From: Bacillus sp. EAC
Lineage (GTDB): Bacteria; Bacillota; Bacilli; Bacillales; Bacillaceae_G
Direction: 5' to 3'
Length of the DNA stretch: 64,000 nt
Assembly: GCF_002156875.1 (NCBI RefSeq)
Contig: NZ_NCSY01000004.1
Location: 124,001 to 188,000 of the forward strand
Part shown: positions 8,728 to 17,287 of the stretch, in pieces
How the letters are laid out: every line of letters starts with the position of its first letter
Numbering within the stretch: position 1 is the stretch's first letter
The notes under the pieces: generated by a model
Told to the model about the DNA's origin: nothing
Database searches by the model: none
Seen by the model: only the letters and a program-made list of their open reading frames with translations
Translations under genes and position numbers: made by a program

Positions 8728-10079
8728 AAAGCATTTATACAAAATTAGTACTTATTTTTATTTCTGTCATTTTATTAAGTTTAGTCTTTACTTTTTTTAT
8801 TGCTTCAAAATATTTTATTAAAAATGTCATTACAGAAGTGGAGAATGATTTAAATGAAGTAGGGAGTAACTTTATTTCGCTTTATTTAAATAGTGACTCG
8901 AAGCAAACTGCAACTACACTTAACATTCTTAGTAAAAACTATAATATTACAATTTATGATGAATCAAATAAAGTTGTCATTAATAACAACGCACCGTTAA
9001 ATTATAAAATTAAAGAAAAAAATGTGGCTACTGTATTAAGCGGGAAAAAATATCCTACGGATCTTAAAGATAAAAAATCAGATCAACAACATCATTATGT
9101 TGTGGGTTTACCATTTGAAAAAAATGGGGAGAAATACGCTTTATTTATTCAGCCAAATTTTGATAGAGGATTCTTTAAAATGCCTCGCATCTTATTTTTT
9201 AGTTTACTTATTACTTTGATAACTGGTTCAATTACATTTTTATTTGTAGCAAAATTGCTCGTAAAACCAGTAAAGGAATTAACTAGAGCGACAAAAGAAT
9301 TAGCTACTGGAAATTACGATGTCCAAGTCAAAACGAAACGAAAGGATGAAATTGGATTCCTCGCAACTCACTTCAATTTAATGATTCATAAATTAAGTAA
9401 ATTAGAAGAAATGCGAAGTGAATTCGTTTCAAATGTATCGCATGAGATACAGTCACCGTTAACGTCCATTAAAGGATTTACAAAGGTTTTAAGAAACAAA
9501 GAATTAAATGAGGAAAAAAGAGAGCACTATCTTACAATTATTGAGGCAGAAAGTGAAAGACTATCTATATTGAGTGAGAGACTACTTAAATTAGCATCAC
9601 TTGATTCTGAACAACATCCATTCCAAATATCACTATATAAATTAGATGAACAAATTAGAAAAATAATATTAGCGTTAGAACCCCATTGGGAAAAAAAGAA
9701 GATTCAATTAGTGTTAAATTTACCTCAAACCGAAATCACTGCTGATCATTTATTACTCGAGCAGGTCTGGATTAATCTTCTACAAAACGCAATTAAGTAT
9801 TCTGATCTAAATGGCATCATTAAAGTAGATATAATCGATCAATCTCAAGAGTTACAAGTCATTGTAAGTGATAATGGTGAGGGGATTAGTGAAGAAAATA
9901 TAGATCGAATCTTTGAGCGATTTTATCAAGCAGATCGATCTAGAAATAAAAAAGGAACTGGATTAGGTTTATCTATCGTTCAAAAAATAGTAGAAATGCA
10001 TAATGGTGAAGTTGTTGTTGAAAGTAAAGTGGGACAAGGTACTAGTTTTACTGTAAAGTTACCAAAAACTATATCGTAA
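8724..10079 (+). CDS. HAMP-domain sensor histidine kinase
   Basis: A 451-residue kinase: transmembrane helix 7-28, an extracytoplasmic sensor of about 125 residues, helix 155-178, a HAMP linker to about 230, then a HisKA domain with phospho-acceptor H240 in SNVSHEIQSPLTSI. The HATPase domain has N box NLLQNAIKYS, G1 SDNGEGIS and G2 GTGLGLSI. The H-box reads HEIQSPL rather than HELRTPL, a variant seen in some Firmicute sensors. It is translationally coupled to the regulator. The signal is unknown; the pump downstream suggests an envelope-active or lipophilic compound. Confidence 0.92.
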   Translation: MKSIYTKLVLIFISVILLSLVFTFFIASKYFIKNVITEVENDLNEVGSNFISLYLNSDSKQTATTLNILSKNYNITIYDESNKVVINNNAPLNYKIKEKNVATVLSGKKYPTDLKDKKSDQQHHYVVGLPFEKNGEKYALFIQPNFDRGFFKMPRILFFSLLITLITGSITFLFVAKLLVKPVKELTRATKELATGNYDVQVKTKRKDEIGFLATHFNLMIHKLSKLEEMRSEFVSNVSHEIQSPLTSIKGFTKVLRNKELNEEKREHYLTIIEAESERLSILSERLLKLASLDSEQHPFQISLYKLDEQIRKIILALEPHWEKKKIQLVLNLPQTEITADHLLLEQVWINLLQNAIKYSDLNGIIKVDIIDQSQELQVIVSDNGEGISEENIDRIFERFYQADRSRNKKGTGLGLSIVQKIVEMHNGEVVVESKVGQGTSFTVKLPKTIS

Positions 10080-10130
10080 ACATGCTTGAGAAATTGAACA
10101 GAATAAGATGTTCAAAAAATGTACTTATTA

Positions 10131-10150
10131 TGTTCATATTCTGTTCATAA
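10131..10150 (+). promoter_or_regulatory. Direct-repeat box upstream of the RND pump
   Basis: TGTTCATA is repeated with an 11-base period (10131 and 10142). It matches the box at 7969-7986 upstream of the response regulator. Both are preceded by a GTTCAAAAAA element (10110 and about 7930). It is probably the regulator's binding site driving the pump. Confidence 0.6.
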
Positions 10151-10203
10151 ACGTTTGATAAACTATTCACATGAAATTGGAAGGTATTGAAAGGGGAAAT
10201 AAT

Positions 10204-13200
10204 ATGTTTTCGGGCTTAACAAAATTAAGTTTAAAGAACACGATATCAGTAATTATATTAAGTGTTCTTGTTTTAATAGGAGGAATATACTCCGCACAAA
10301 AAATCCAAATTGAAACATTTCCTGATGTTTCATTTCCTGCAGTAGCAGTTCAAGTAGTATATCCAGGTGCATCATCTGAGGATATAGAAGAAAAGGTCAC
10401 TAAACCTATTGAAGCAGGTTTAATGAAATTAGAGAATTATGATCAGTTAACAAGTTCTTCTAGTGAGAACATGGCTTCAATCTTTTTAATTTATCCATTC
10501 GGAACAGATATGGATAAAATTGAAAAAGATGTTGATAGTGTGATTAATAAAACTGACTTACCTGAAAAAGCTGATGCTACAATTCAGCGAATTGCGATCG
10601 ACTCTGCACCAATTTATCAAGTGGCGATAGTAAATAATGGACAAGTTGAAAATTTACAAGATTCAATTGAAAAGGATCTAATTCCTCAAATAAAAAAAAT
10701 AAATGGAGTAAGTGAAGTAAGTCTTCAAGGCACAAAAGAAGACGAAATTCAAATTACTGTAGATAATAAAAAAGCTGAACAATACGGTATTACATTAGAT
10801 TCAATTAAGACAGCAGTACAAGGCCAAGATTACGCCATTCCATTAGGAACTGTAGAAAATAATGGGAAAACAGTATCCGTTCGTATGAAAGGAAGCCTAC
10901 AATCTGTCAAACAGATTGAAAAAACAGTTCTTTCAAGTACAGCATCTCAAAGTGCACAAATGGGCAGTATGACTCAAGGTCAACAAGCTAACGCAGATCA
11001 ACAAGTTCAAGCAGTTAAACCGAAGAATATTACGGTTGCCGATATTGCCGACGTAAAAGTAGTATCTGTCCAAGAGCAAATTTCACGTTTTAACGGGAAA
11101 GAAAGCTACATTTTATCAGTATCACAAACACAAGATTCAAATACTGCAGATGTAGCAACTGATGTTAAAAAGGAAATTAAAGATTTTAAAAAGAATCATC
11201 ACATTGAAACACATATCATCATGGATAACGGTAAAGAAATTGAGAAATCCGTAAGTTCATTAATTAAAGAAGGACTTCTTGGTGCGTTGTTCACTGTTGT
11301 TGTTATTCTACTATTCTTACGTAACATTAGAGCAACATTCATTTCAATTTTATCTTTACCTATATCTATTTTCGCTACAATTTCTGTTTTAAATTCAATG
11401 GGCTACACATTAAACATCATGACTTTAGGTGGTCTAGTAGTAGCTATTGGACGTATTGTAGATGATAGTATCGTTGTAATTGAAAATATTTATAGATGGA
11501 AACAGCAAAAATCGAATCAATATACGAGAAAAGAATTGGCTCTACAAGCAACAAAAGAAGTAATTGGAGCAGTTGCATCTTCAACATTTGCAACAGTTGT
11601 AGTATTTTTACCTCTTGCTTTTGTAAGTGGAATTATTGGAGAATTCTTTAGACCATTTGCAATTTCAGTAGTTGTATCAATTTTAACTTCACTAATCGTT
11701 GCGATTATTTTAATTCCGACATTAGGAGCTAAATTCTTAACGAAGCCATTAAAAGAGCATAAAACTAATACACGTTTTATGAGAAACTATGAAAAATTAT
11801 TACGTACAGCATTAAAGCGTAAATGGATTGTACTAGTATTATCGATTGTATTATTAGGTGGATCATTATCAATGATTCCTTTACTTGGTTTTTCATTCTT
11901 ACCTGGTAGTGTAAATAAGACAATACAAGTTACAGCTACTCTTCCATCGAATAGTACAGTTGTTCAATCAAATGAAGTTGCGAAAGAAATGGAAAATTAT
12001 TTTGCAGATTCAGACTTGATTGATAGTGTTCAAGCTACAGTGGGTGGCAAACGTGATTTTGTTATGAATATGGATGGCGGTAAAAATAAAGCCGTATTCC
12101 AACTTAACTTGAAAAATGGAAATAAAATGGATAAAGCACTTTCACAAATCAATAAAGAAGTCCCATCAATTGTTGATTCAAAAGTAAAAGGAACAAAAAT
12201 TACTGCTCAAGAGCTTTCACAAAATGGGCCACCAACAGGTAATAATATTGATGTTAGCTTATACTCAGCTAACTTTAGTGAATTAAAAGAAGCGGCATCA
12301 AAAATTGAAAAAGAATTAAATGATGATAATCGTTTGAAAAATGTTTCAAATAACTTAAAAGATGTCCAACCAAAATGGGAAATTACTTTAAACGATAAAG
12401 CTTTAGACGAGAATATTTCAATGTTCCAAGTAATGGGAGCGATTAATGAAAAAATTAATGATGTTGAAATCGGAAATTACGATTTAAACGGCGAATCGCA
12501 AAAACTTTCTGTTGGATATGAAGTAAAGGCAAGTTCTAAAGAAGATATTGAAAAAATTAAAATCATGACTGCAGCAGGTCCTAAAGAAATAAAAGACTAT
12601 GTGACAATTTCACAAAAAGATGCTCCAGTTTCAATCAATCATGAGGATGGAAAAATGTATGCATCTATTAGTGGAACTGTAAAAGGCAAAGACACTGCAG
12701 CTGTAACAAAAGATGTAACAGATCAACTAAATAAATTAAAATTACCTAGCAGCGTCGATATGAAAATCGGTGGCGGATTAGATATGATTACAGATGGATT
12801 CAGTAGTTTAGGAATAGCGATGGTAGTTGCTGTCGGATTAGTATTCCTTATCATGAGCATGACATTTGGCGGTTTAAGAACACCATTCGTTATTTTAACA
12901 TCGTTGATATTTGTACCAGTTGGGGCTTTCCTAGCATTATTTATTGGAAAGCAAACATTATCAATGAGTGCAATGATTGGATTGCTAATGTTAATTGGAA
13001 TCGTTGTTACAAATGCAGTCGTATTATTAGATCGAGTTGAGCATAATCGTCGAAATGGATTAGAAGTGACAGATGCATTAATAGAGGCATCTAAAACTCG
13101 ATTACGTCCAATTCTTATGACAGCTTTAGCAACGATACTTGCATTAGTACCAATGGCGGTTTCAAATTCAACATCTGGATTAATTTCAAAAGGACTAGCT

Positions 13201-13302
13201 GTTACTGTAATCGGTGGATTAACAACTTCAACATTCTTAACGTTAATTATCATTCCAGTTATTTATCAACTAGTAAGTAAGAAGAAAAAAATAGAAGAGT
13301 AA
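10204..13302 (+). CDS. RND-family efflux transporter (SwrC/AcrB-like)
   Basis: A 1032-residue HAE-RND transporter with the standard layout: TM1 at about 15-33, a large extracytoplasmic loop, TM2-6, a second loop, TM8-12. The proton-relay aspartate pair is in TM4 (GRIVDDSIVVIENIYR). The start at 10204 has AAAGGGG upstream; an earlier ATG at 10171 has none. The closest known role is B. subtilis SwrC/YerP, which exports surfactin and acriflavine. No membrane-fusion protein gene is present. It lies 124 bases after the sensor kinase gene and has its own regulator box. Confidence 0.93.
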   Translation: MFSGLTKLSLKNTISVIILSVLVLIGGIYSAQKIQIETFPDVSFPAVAVQVVYPGASSEDIEEKVTKPIEAGLMKLENYDQLTSSSSENMASIFLIYPFGTDMDKIEKDVDSVINKTDLPEKADATIQRIAIDSAPIYQVAIVNNGQVENLQDSIEKDLIPQIKKINGVSEVSLQGTKEDEIQITVDNKKAEQYGITLDSIKTAVQGQDYAIPLGTVENNGKTVSVRMKGSLQSVKQIEKTVLSSTASQSAQMGSMTQGQQANADQQVQAVKPKNITVADIADVKVVSVQEQISRFNGKESYILSVSQTQDSNTADVATDVKKEIKDFKKNHHIETHIIMDNGKEIEKSVSSLIKEGLLGALFTVVVILLFLRNIRATFISILSLPISIFATISVLNSMGYTLNIMTLGGLVVAIGRIVDDSIVVIENIYRWKQQKSNQYTRKELALQATKEVIGAVASSTFATVVVFLPLAFVSGIIGEFFRPFAISVVVSILTSLIVAIILIPTLGAKFLTKPLKEHKTNTRFMRNYEKLLRTALKRKWIVLVLSIVLLGGSLSMIPLLGFSFLPGSVNKTIQVTATLPSNSTVVQSNEVAKEMENYFADSDLIDSVQATVGGKRDFVMNMDGGKNKAVFQLNLKNGNKMDKALSQINKEVPSIVDSKVKGTKITAQELSQNGPPTGNNIDVSLYSANFSELKEAASKIEKELNDDNRLKNVSNNLKDVQPKWEITLNDKALDENISMFQVMGAINEKINDVEIGNYDLNGESQKLSVGYEVKASSKEDIEKIKIMTAAGPKEIKDYVTISQKDAPVSINHEDGKMYASISGTVKGKDTAAVTKDVTDQLNKLKLPSSVDMKIGGGLDMITDGFSSLGIAMVVAVGLVFLIMSMTFGGLRTPFVILTSLIFVPVGAFLALFIGKQTLSMSAMIGLLMLIGIVVTNAVVLLDRVEHNRRNGLEVTDALIEASKTRLRPILMTALATILALVPMAVSNSTSGLISKGLAVTVIGGLTTSTFLTLIIIPVIYQLVSKKKKIEE

Positions 13303-13309
13303 AATGAAT

Positions 13310-13343
13310 GAGTGTCTTACTTAATTGTAAGGCACTCTTTTTG
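13310..13343 (+). terminator. Intrinsic terminator after the RND pump
   Basis: GAGTGTCTTAC / GTAAGGCACTC with loop TTAATT, then TTTTTG. Confidence 0.85.
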
Positions 13344-13414
13344 TATTTCTCTTACTTAAGTTATGGTATAAATAATATTGGAATGTACGATTTATGTTGA
13401 TTGGAGAATAGGAT

Positions 13415-14701
13415 ATGGCTTTTGCATTACCGTTATTTTTAATTACATTGTCCTGTATTGTAATTCAACCAAAGGGAATATCAATTGGGTGGTTTGCATG
13501 CGGAGGAGCAATTATCGCACTTGTATTAAACATTGTTAATTTAAGTGATGTTATGACCGTGGTGAATATTACATGGAATGCAACACTTACACTAATTGCT
13601 ATTATTATTATTTCATTAATATTAGATCAAATTGGATATTTTGAATGGTGTGCCTTGAAAATTACAAAACTTGCAAAGGGTAGTGGGAAAAGACTATTCT
13701 TCTATCTTTTATGCCTTGGTGCATTCGTATCGGCAACTTTTACAAATGATGGTACTGTACTTATTTTGACACCGATTGTACTATCAATCCTTCGTCAATT
13801 AAAATTAGAAGAGTCCTATATTTTGCCATTTATTATGGCTTGTGGTTTTATTGCTGACTCTACGTCTCTACCGTTTGTTGTCAGTAATCTGGTAAATATT
13901 ATATCGGCTGATTATTTTTCCATATCATTTACTCAATATACAGTAGCTATGATCATACCTACTATTGCCAGTTTTTTTGCTAGTTGCTTGATTCTTTTTA
14001 TTTTTTATCGCAAACAGATTATTAAAAAGTATGATGTTGATGAATTACCTAGCGCAGCTGAAGTAATAAAGGATAAGAAGTTGTTTAAAATTTCTTGGTT
14101 TATCTTATTTATCTTATTTTTAGGATATTTTAGTTGTGAACTTTTGGATTTACCAGTATCAATAGTTGCTGGAATCACTGCAATAGTCTTTGTTATTCTT
14201 GCGAAAAGAAGTGAACATGTCAAACTGGCTATAGTAATAAAAGAATCACCTTGGGCAATTGTCTTTTTTTCAATTGGTTTGTACGTAGTTGTTTATGGTT
14301 TACAAAATGCAGGTCTTACAAATTTATTTGCATCACTTATTGAGTGGACTTCAAAATTTGGTTTTATCGTAAGTATAATAGGTATGGGTTATTATTCTGC
14401 ATTTCTTTCTTCCCTATTAAACAATCTACCTGCAGTAATGATTGGAGCACTTTCAATTGAACACGCAAATGTTGGAAATATAGTAAAAGAAGGATTAATT
14501 TTTTCAAATGTTATTGGATCTGATTTAGGTCCGAAAATTACCCCAATCGGTTCATTAGCCACCTTAATTTGGATGCACATATTAAAGAAAAAAGGAGTTA
14601 ATGTTAGTTGGGGTATGTATTTTAAGCACGGAATAATACTTACAATTCCTGTATTGTTTTTTACACTTCTTAGCCTTTCAATATGGTTACTAATTATATA
14701 A
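13415..14701 (+). CDS. arsB: ArsB-type arsenite efflux permease (ArsB/NhaD superfamily)
   Basis: A 428-residue, 11-12 helix membrane protein whose length matches classical ArsB (429). Recognisable segments are FTNDGTVLILTPI, DSTSLPFVVSNLVNI, the LLNNLPAVM stretch, and SDLGPKITPIGSLATLIWMHIL near the C-terminus, all typical of ArsB. It would extrude arsenite or antimonite. It stands alone: no arsR is adjacent and no ATCAA-N6-TTGAT box was found in front of it. The arsR-arsI-aqp-arsC operon at 53.4 kb lacks such a pump, so the two loci may be complementary. Confidence 0.82.
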   Translation: MAFALPLFLITLSCIVIQPKGISIGWFACGGAIIALVLNIVNLSDVMTVVNITWNATLTLIAIIIISLILDQIGYFEWCALKITKLAKGSGKRLFFYLLCLGAFVSATFTNDGTVLILTPIVLSILRQLKLEESYILPFIMACGFIADSTSLPFVVSNLVNIISADYFSISFTQYTVAMIIPTIASFFASCLILFIFYRKQIIKKYDVDELPSAAEVIKDKKLFKISWFILFILFLGYFSCELLDLPVSIVAGITAIVFVILAKRSEHVKLAIVIKESPWAIVFFSIGLYVVVYGLQNAGLTNLFASLIEWTSKFGFIVSIIGMGYYSAFLSSLLNNLPAVMIGALSIEHANVGNIVKEGLIFSNVIGSDLGPKITPIGSLATLIWMHILKKKGVNVSWGMYFKHGIILTIPVLFFTLLSLSIWLLII

Positions 14702-14814
14702 ATCATCTATTGATTGGGGAAAAAAGATTTAATCTCAAAGAAACGAAAAAAAGCACTCCATTATGTTAATGCTAGTAGAGCAAAAGGTCGTGTAAGTATT
14801 AAAATAAAATAAAA

Positions 14815-14855
14815 AAATTAGTGAGCTTGAGATACTCAAACTCACTAATTTTTTA
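14815..14855. terminator. Bidirectional terminator between arsB and the HesB-like gene
   Basis: AAATTAGTGAG and CTCACTAATTT form a long stem with a nested CTTGAG/CTCAAA helix. T runs flank it on both strands, so it can serve both convergent genes. Confidence 0.8.
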
Positions 14856-15143
14856 TTTAGGATCATAACCGAACTGTAATTCGTTCATTTCATTTAATGT
14901 AACATTTAAATTATAATCTTTAAAATACCATAAATCCGTTTCATTAATAAAATATACAACATTATTTATCGTTGTAGATTCACCAATATCAATAGGTTTT
15001 TCTTTAGTAACACCTAGAGAGTAACCGGTATGAATAGTACTGTTTCCTCCATAACGAGCAAAAAAACGGACAGTATCGCCAGCCTTTACATTCATTTCAT
15101 TTTCAAACCAGTTTATTGCATCATCTGTAATCGTAATCTTCAT
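14853..15143 (-). CDS. HesB/YneR-like small protein
   Basis: A 96-residue protein of the HesB-like (YneR) group: ITITDDAINWFENEM at the start, RFFARYGGNSTIHTGYSLG in the middle, and a C-terminal FGYDPK. It resembles the A-type Fe-S carrier fold but lacks all three cysteines used by IscA/SufA to bind clusters, as is usual for the YneR group. The function is therefore unknown. It has the ribosome site AAAGAAAGGTCGG and is a single-gene unit. Confidence 0.8.
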   Translation of the reverse strand: MKITITDDAINWFENEMNVKAGDTVRFFARYGGNSTIHTGYSLGVTKEKPIDIGESTTINNVVYFINETDLWYFKDYNLNVTLNEMNELQFGYDPK

Positions 15144-15263
15144 TGCAACCGACCTTTCTTTACCTTATAAAAATATTATAGTATGAATGTGAAAAACTAT
15201 ACAGAAATGTGATTAAATAAAAAAGCTGTTCAATTAAGAACAGCCTTCGAATTAGGAAAAAGG

Positions 15264-15968
15264 TTAATTGTTTCTATGGGAAAATGAAATTAAATTTTTT
15301 TTAAATAGTACAAGAAGTGAAAAGATTACATATCCATAAAATGCAATGTTTTCGAATATTGATGGAGCATCAATCAATTGGAAAAGACCTTCAGTAAATA
15401 CTTTACCACCAAAAAAGATTAAGAGGATTCCTAACAAAGTGAAAATGAATTTTATATTTAAATTAGTAGTAGTTTTAATAAGAGCATATGTGATCGCAAT
15501 CGCAGCAATGATACCAAGGAATATTGAAAGTATACTTCTAGTCGAATGAGTATCGGAGTTTGATAAAACAAATAAGACAAGCTCTAATCCTTCGCGAATT
15601 ACAAATATACTAGCCATTAAAAATAATGAAATAGAATTATCTTTAAATCGAATTTCTGATTTCAGTTGCTCTGAAATATCATGATTGCTTTGACTGCTTA
15701 ACCAAACTATAAAATAGAATATTAATATCGCAGCTACTAATTGAATTCCGCCTTCTATATATTCTTTAACTGTATTCTCTAATCCACCAAATGTAATGAA
15801 TAGAATGATTCCAGCTAAAATACTAAATATTATACCGAATAAAGTTCCAAATAAAACGGTCTTAATTAAATGCTGTTTCTTGTTTTGAACTAAAGAAATG
15901 AGTAAAAATCCAATAACTAAAGATACTTCAAGACCTTCACGTAAAGCGATTAAAAAATTCGCATTCAA
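15264..15968 (-). CDS. efeU: FTR1-family iron permease (EfeU-like)
   Basis: A 234-residue protein with seven hydrophobic segments. Both REXXE iron-coordinating motifs are present: REGLE at residues 10-14 in TM1 and again near residue 123 in TM4. It would move iron across the membrane. Unlike the usual efeUOB (ywbLMN) operon there is no EfeO or EfeB gene adjacent, and the protein is shorter than E. coli EfeU. The start is a TTG at 15968, with AAGGAGGT 11-12 bases upstream. It is divergent from the alkyltransferase-like gene. Confidence 0.88.
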   Translation of the reverse strand: MNANFLIALREGLEVSLVIGFLLISLVQNKKQHLIKTVLFGTLFGIIFSILAGIILFITFGGLENTVKEYIEGGIQLVAAILIFYFIVWLSSQSNHDISEQLKSEIRFKDNSISLFLMASIFVIREGLELVLFVLSNSDTHSTRSILSIFLGIIAAIAITYALIKTTTNLNIKFIFTLLGILLIFFGGKVFTEGLFQLIDAPSIFENIAFYGYVIFSLLVLFKKNLISFSHRNN

Positions 15969-16128
15969 TAATTTATCTACCTCCTTAAATTAAAATTTGT
16001 AATCTATTAAATAGTTTATTCAAAATAATAGATTCTGACACTGTTTTAAGAAAATATAGATTGTTGACATTATGGTAAAATATCCTTAAATCAATTTAAT
16101 AAAGTCACATAGATAGAAGAGGAATAAA

Positions 16129-16464
16129 ATGGAATCTTTTACAAGTAGAGCGATCGAAATAATTAAAAATATACCTCCAGGTAAAGTAATGACATACGGC
16201 CAAATTGCTAGATTAGCTGGAAGTCCTAGGGGTGCAAGACAAGTAGTTAGAATATTACATTCCATGACCGAAAAATATCATTTACCTTGGTTTAGAGTTA
16301 TCAACTCAAAAGGTGAAATTGGCTTTCAAGATGATGACGGTTTTTTGCGTCAAAAACAGCTTTTACTTGATGAAGGTGTTACGTTTATCGAAGAGAGAAA
16401 AGTAGATCTTAAAAAACATCAGGTTAGCCTAATTGTTGAAAAAGAAGATGTAGATTTAATTTAA
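16129..16464 (+). CDS. Alkyltransferase-like protein (MGMT family, no catalytic Cys)
   Basis: A 111-residue protein covering the DNA-binding domain of O6-alkylguanine-DNA alkyltransferase: IPPGKVMTYGQIARLAGSPRGARQV carries the helix-turn-helix and the arginine finger. The PCHR active-site motif is replaced by PWFR (residues 53-56), so alkyl transfer is impossible. This is the Atl1/YbaZ type, which binds O6-alkylguanine and flags it for nucleotide excision repair. A terminator follows. Confidence 0.88.
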   Translation: MESFTSRAIEIIKNIPPGKVMTYGQIARLAGSPRGARQVVRILHSMTEKYHLPWFRVINSKGEIGFQDDDGFLRQKQLLLDEGVTFIEERKVDLKKHQVSLIVEKEDVDLI

Positions 16465-16478
16465 TCAAACAAATTTGG

Positions 16479-16517
16479 ACTCAAATTTCTATTAATTATG
16501 GAATTTGAGTTTTTTTC
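16479..16517 (+). terminator. Intrinsic terminator after the alkyltransferase-like gene
   Basis: ACTCAAATTTC / GAATTTGAGT with an 11-base loop, followed by seven T. Confidence 0.85.
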
Positions 16518-16601
16518 CTTTGTTTAAAACATTGTTACGTTGTTTCGTTTGTCCTAAAATATAATCTAACTTTAGTGTCAAAAGATGTCTTAGATGAATA
16601 C

Positions 16602-16630
16602 TTTACAACAAAACATTGTTTTGTTATACT
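16602..16630 (+). promoter_or_regulatory. Promoter with palindrome filling the spacer (DUF4004 operon)
   Basis: The -35 TTTACA (16602-16607) and -10 TATACT (16625-16630) are separated by 17 bases. The inverted repeat AACAAAACA-T-TGTTTTGTT (16607-16625) occupies exactly that spacer. A partial copy of the core (AAAACATTGTT) also occurs near 16526. The first gene of the operon encodes a protein with a MerR-like helix-turn-helix, so autoregulation is likely. Confidence 0.65.
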
Positions 16631-16650
16631 CTTCGTAGGAGGAATGTCAT

Positions 16651-17268
16651 ATGAGTGAAGATTTAATTTCGAAAAAAGATTTACTACAACTTACAGGCAT
16701 ATCGTACGGACAACTTTATCGATGGAAAAGAAAAAACATCATTCCTGAAGATTGGTTTATGAAAAAATCAAGTTTTACTGGTCAGGAGACTTTTTTTCCT
16801 AAACAGCGAATATTAGAGCGGATCGAAAGAATAAAAGAATTAAAGGATGATCAATCATTAGATGATATTGCGAGAGTGTTTTCAATTAATGAAGAGACAG
16901 TTTCTGATGGTGGGCATGTTACCTTATCTTTGGAGCAAATTCCTAAGCAAGTTTTACAAATATATCAATCACTTTTTCCAAGCGCTAAATTAGAGCAATT
17001 GGGTATTGTCCAATTATGTTCATTACTTTTTGTAAACGACTGGCTTTTAAAAGGTAGTGTAACGATTGAAGAAGTTAAGCAGTTTTTAATATTAGTTGAA
17101 ACTCATAAACAACAAATTAACTTAGATGAAGCGGTTGTCATTTATATTCGTAAATTTGGTGTTGGTTCTTGGGTTATTGGTAAACAGCATGAAACATTTG
17201 TTGATCAAAAAGACGCTATTTTAATTAATGTTGCTCTTTCTAGTTATTTAAATAAGTCGATAAAATAA
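16651..17268 (+). CDS. DUF4004 (YhbD-like) protein with MerR-like HTH
   Basis: A 205-residue protein. Residues 6-60 form a MerR-type helix-turn-helix (ISKKDLLQLTGISYGQLYRW, then PKQRILERIERIKEL); the remainder is alpha-helical with no recognised ligand site. This is the arrangement of B. subtilis YhbD, whose gene also precedes bactofilin-like yhbE/yhbF. The start has GTAGGAGG 8 bases upstream. It is followed 19 bases later by a polymer-forming protein gene. The palindrome in its promoter makes it the best candidate for the operon's regulator; no experimental role is known to me. Confidence 0.85.
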   Translation: MSEDLISKKDLLQLTGISYGQLYRWKRKNIIPEDWFMKKSSFTGQETFFPKQRILERIERIKELKDDQSLDDIARVFSINEETVSDGGHVTLSLEQIPKQVLQIYQSLFPSAKLEQLGIVQLCSLLFVNDWLLKGSVTIEEVKQFLILVETHKQQINLDEAVVIYIRKFGVGSWVIGKQHETFVDQKDAILINVALSSYLNKSIK

Positions 17269-17287
17269 TTTAAGTGGAGGAGAAGTT

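Noticed and set aside
10080-10203. Extra 11 N-terminal residues on the RND pump from the ATG at 10171
   Set aside because: No ribosome site there, whereas AAAGGGG precedes the ATG at 10204 at normal spacing.
12723-13253. Minus-strand open frame opposite the RND pump
   Set aside because: Antisense shadow of the pump's C-terminal membrane domain, without a ribosome site.
13341-13414. ArsR operator in front of the lone arsB-like gene
   Set aside because: Searched for ATCAA-N6-TTGAT, the motif found three times at the ars operon; none is present.
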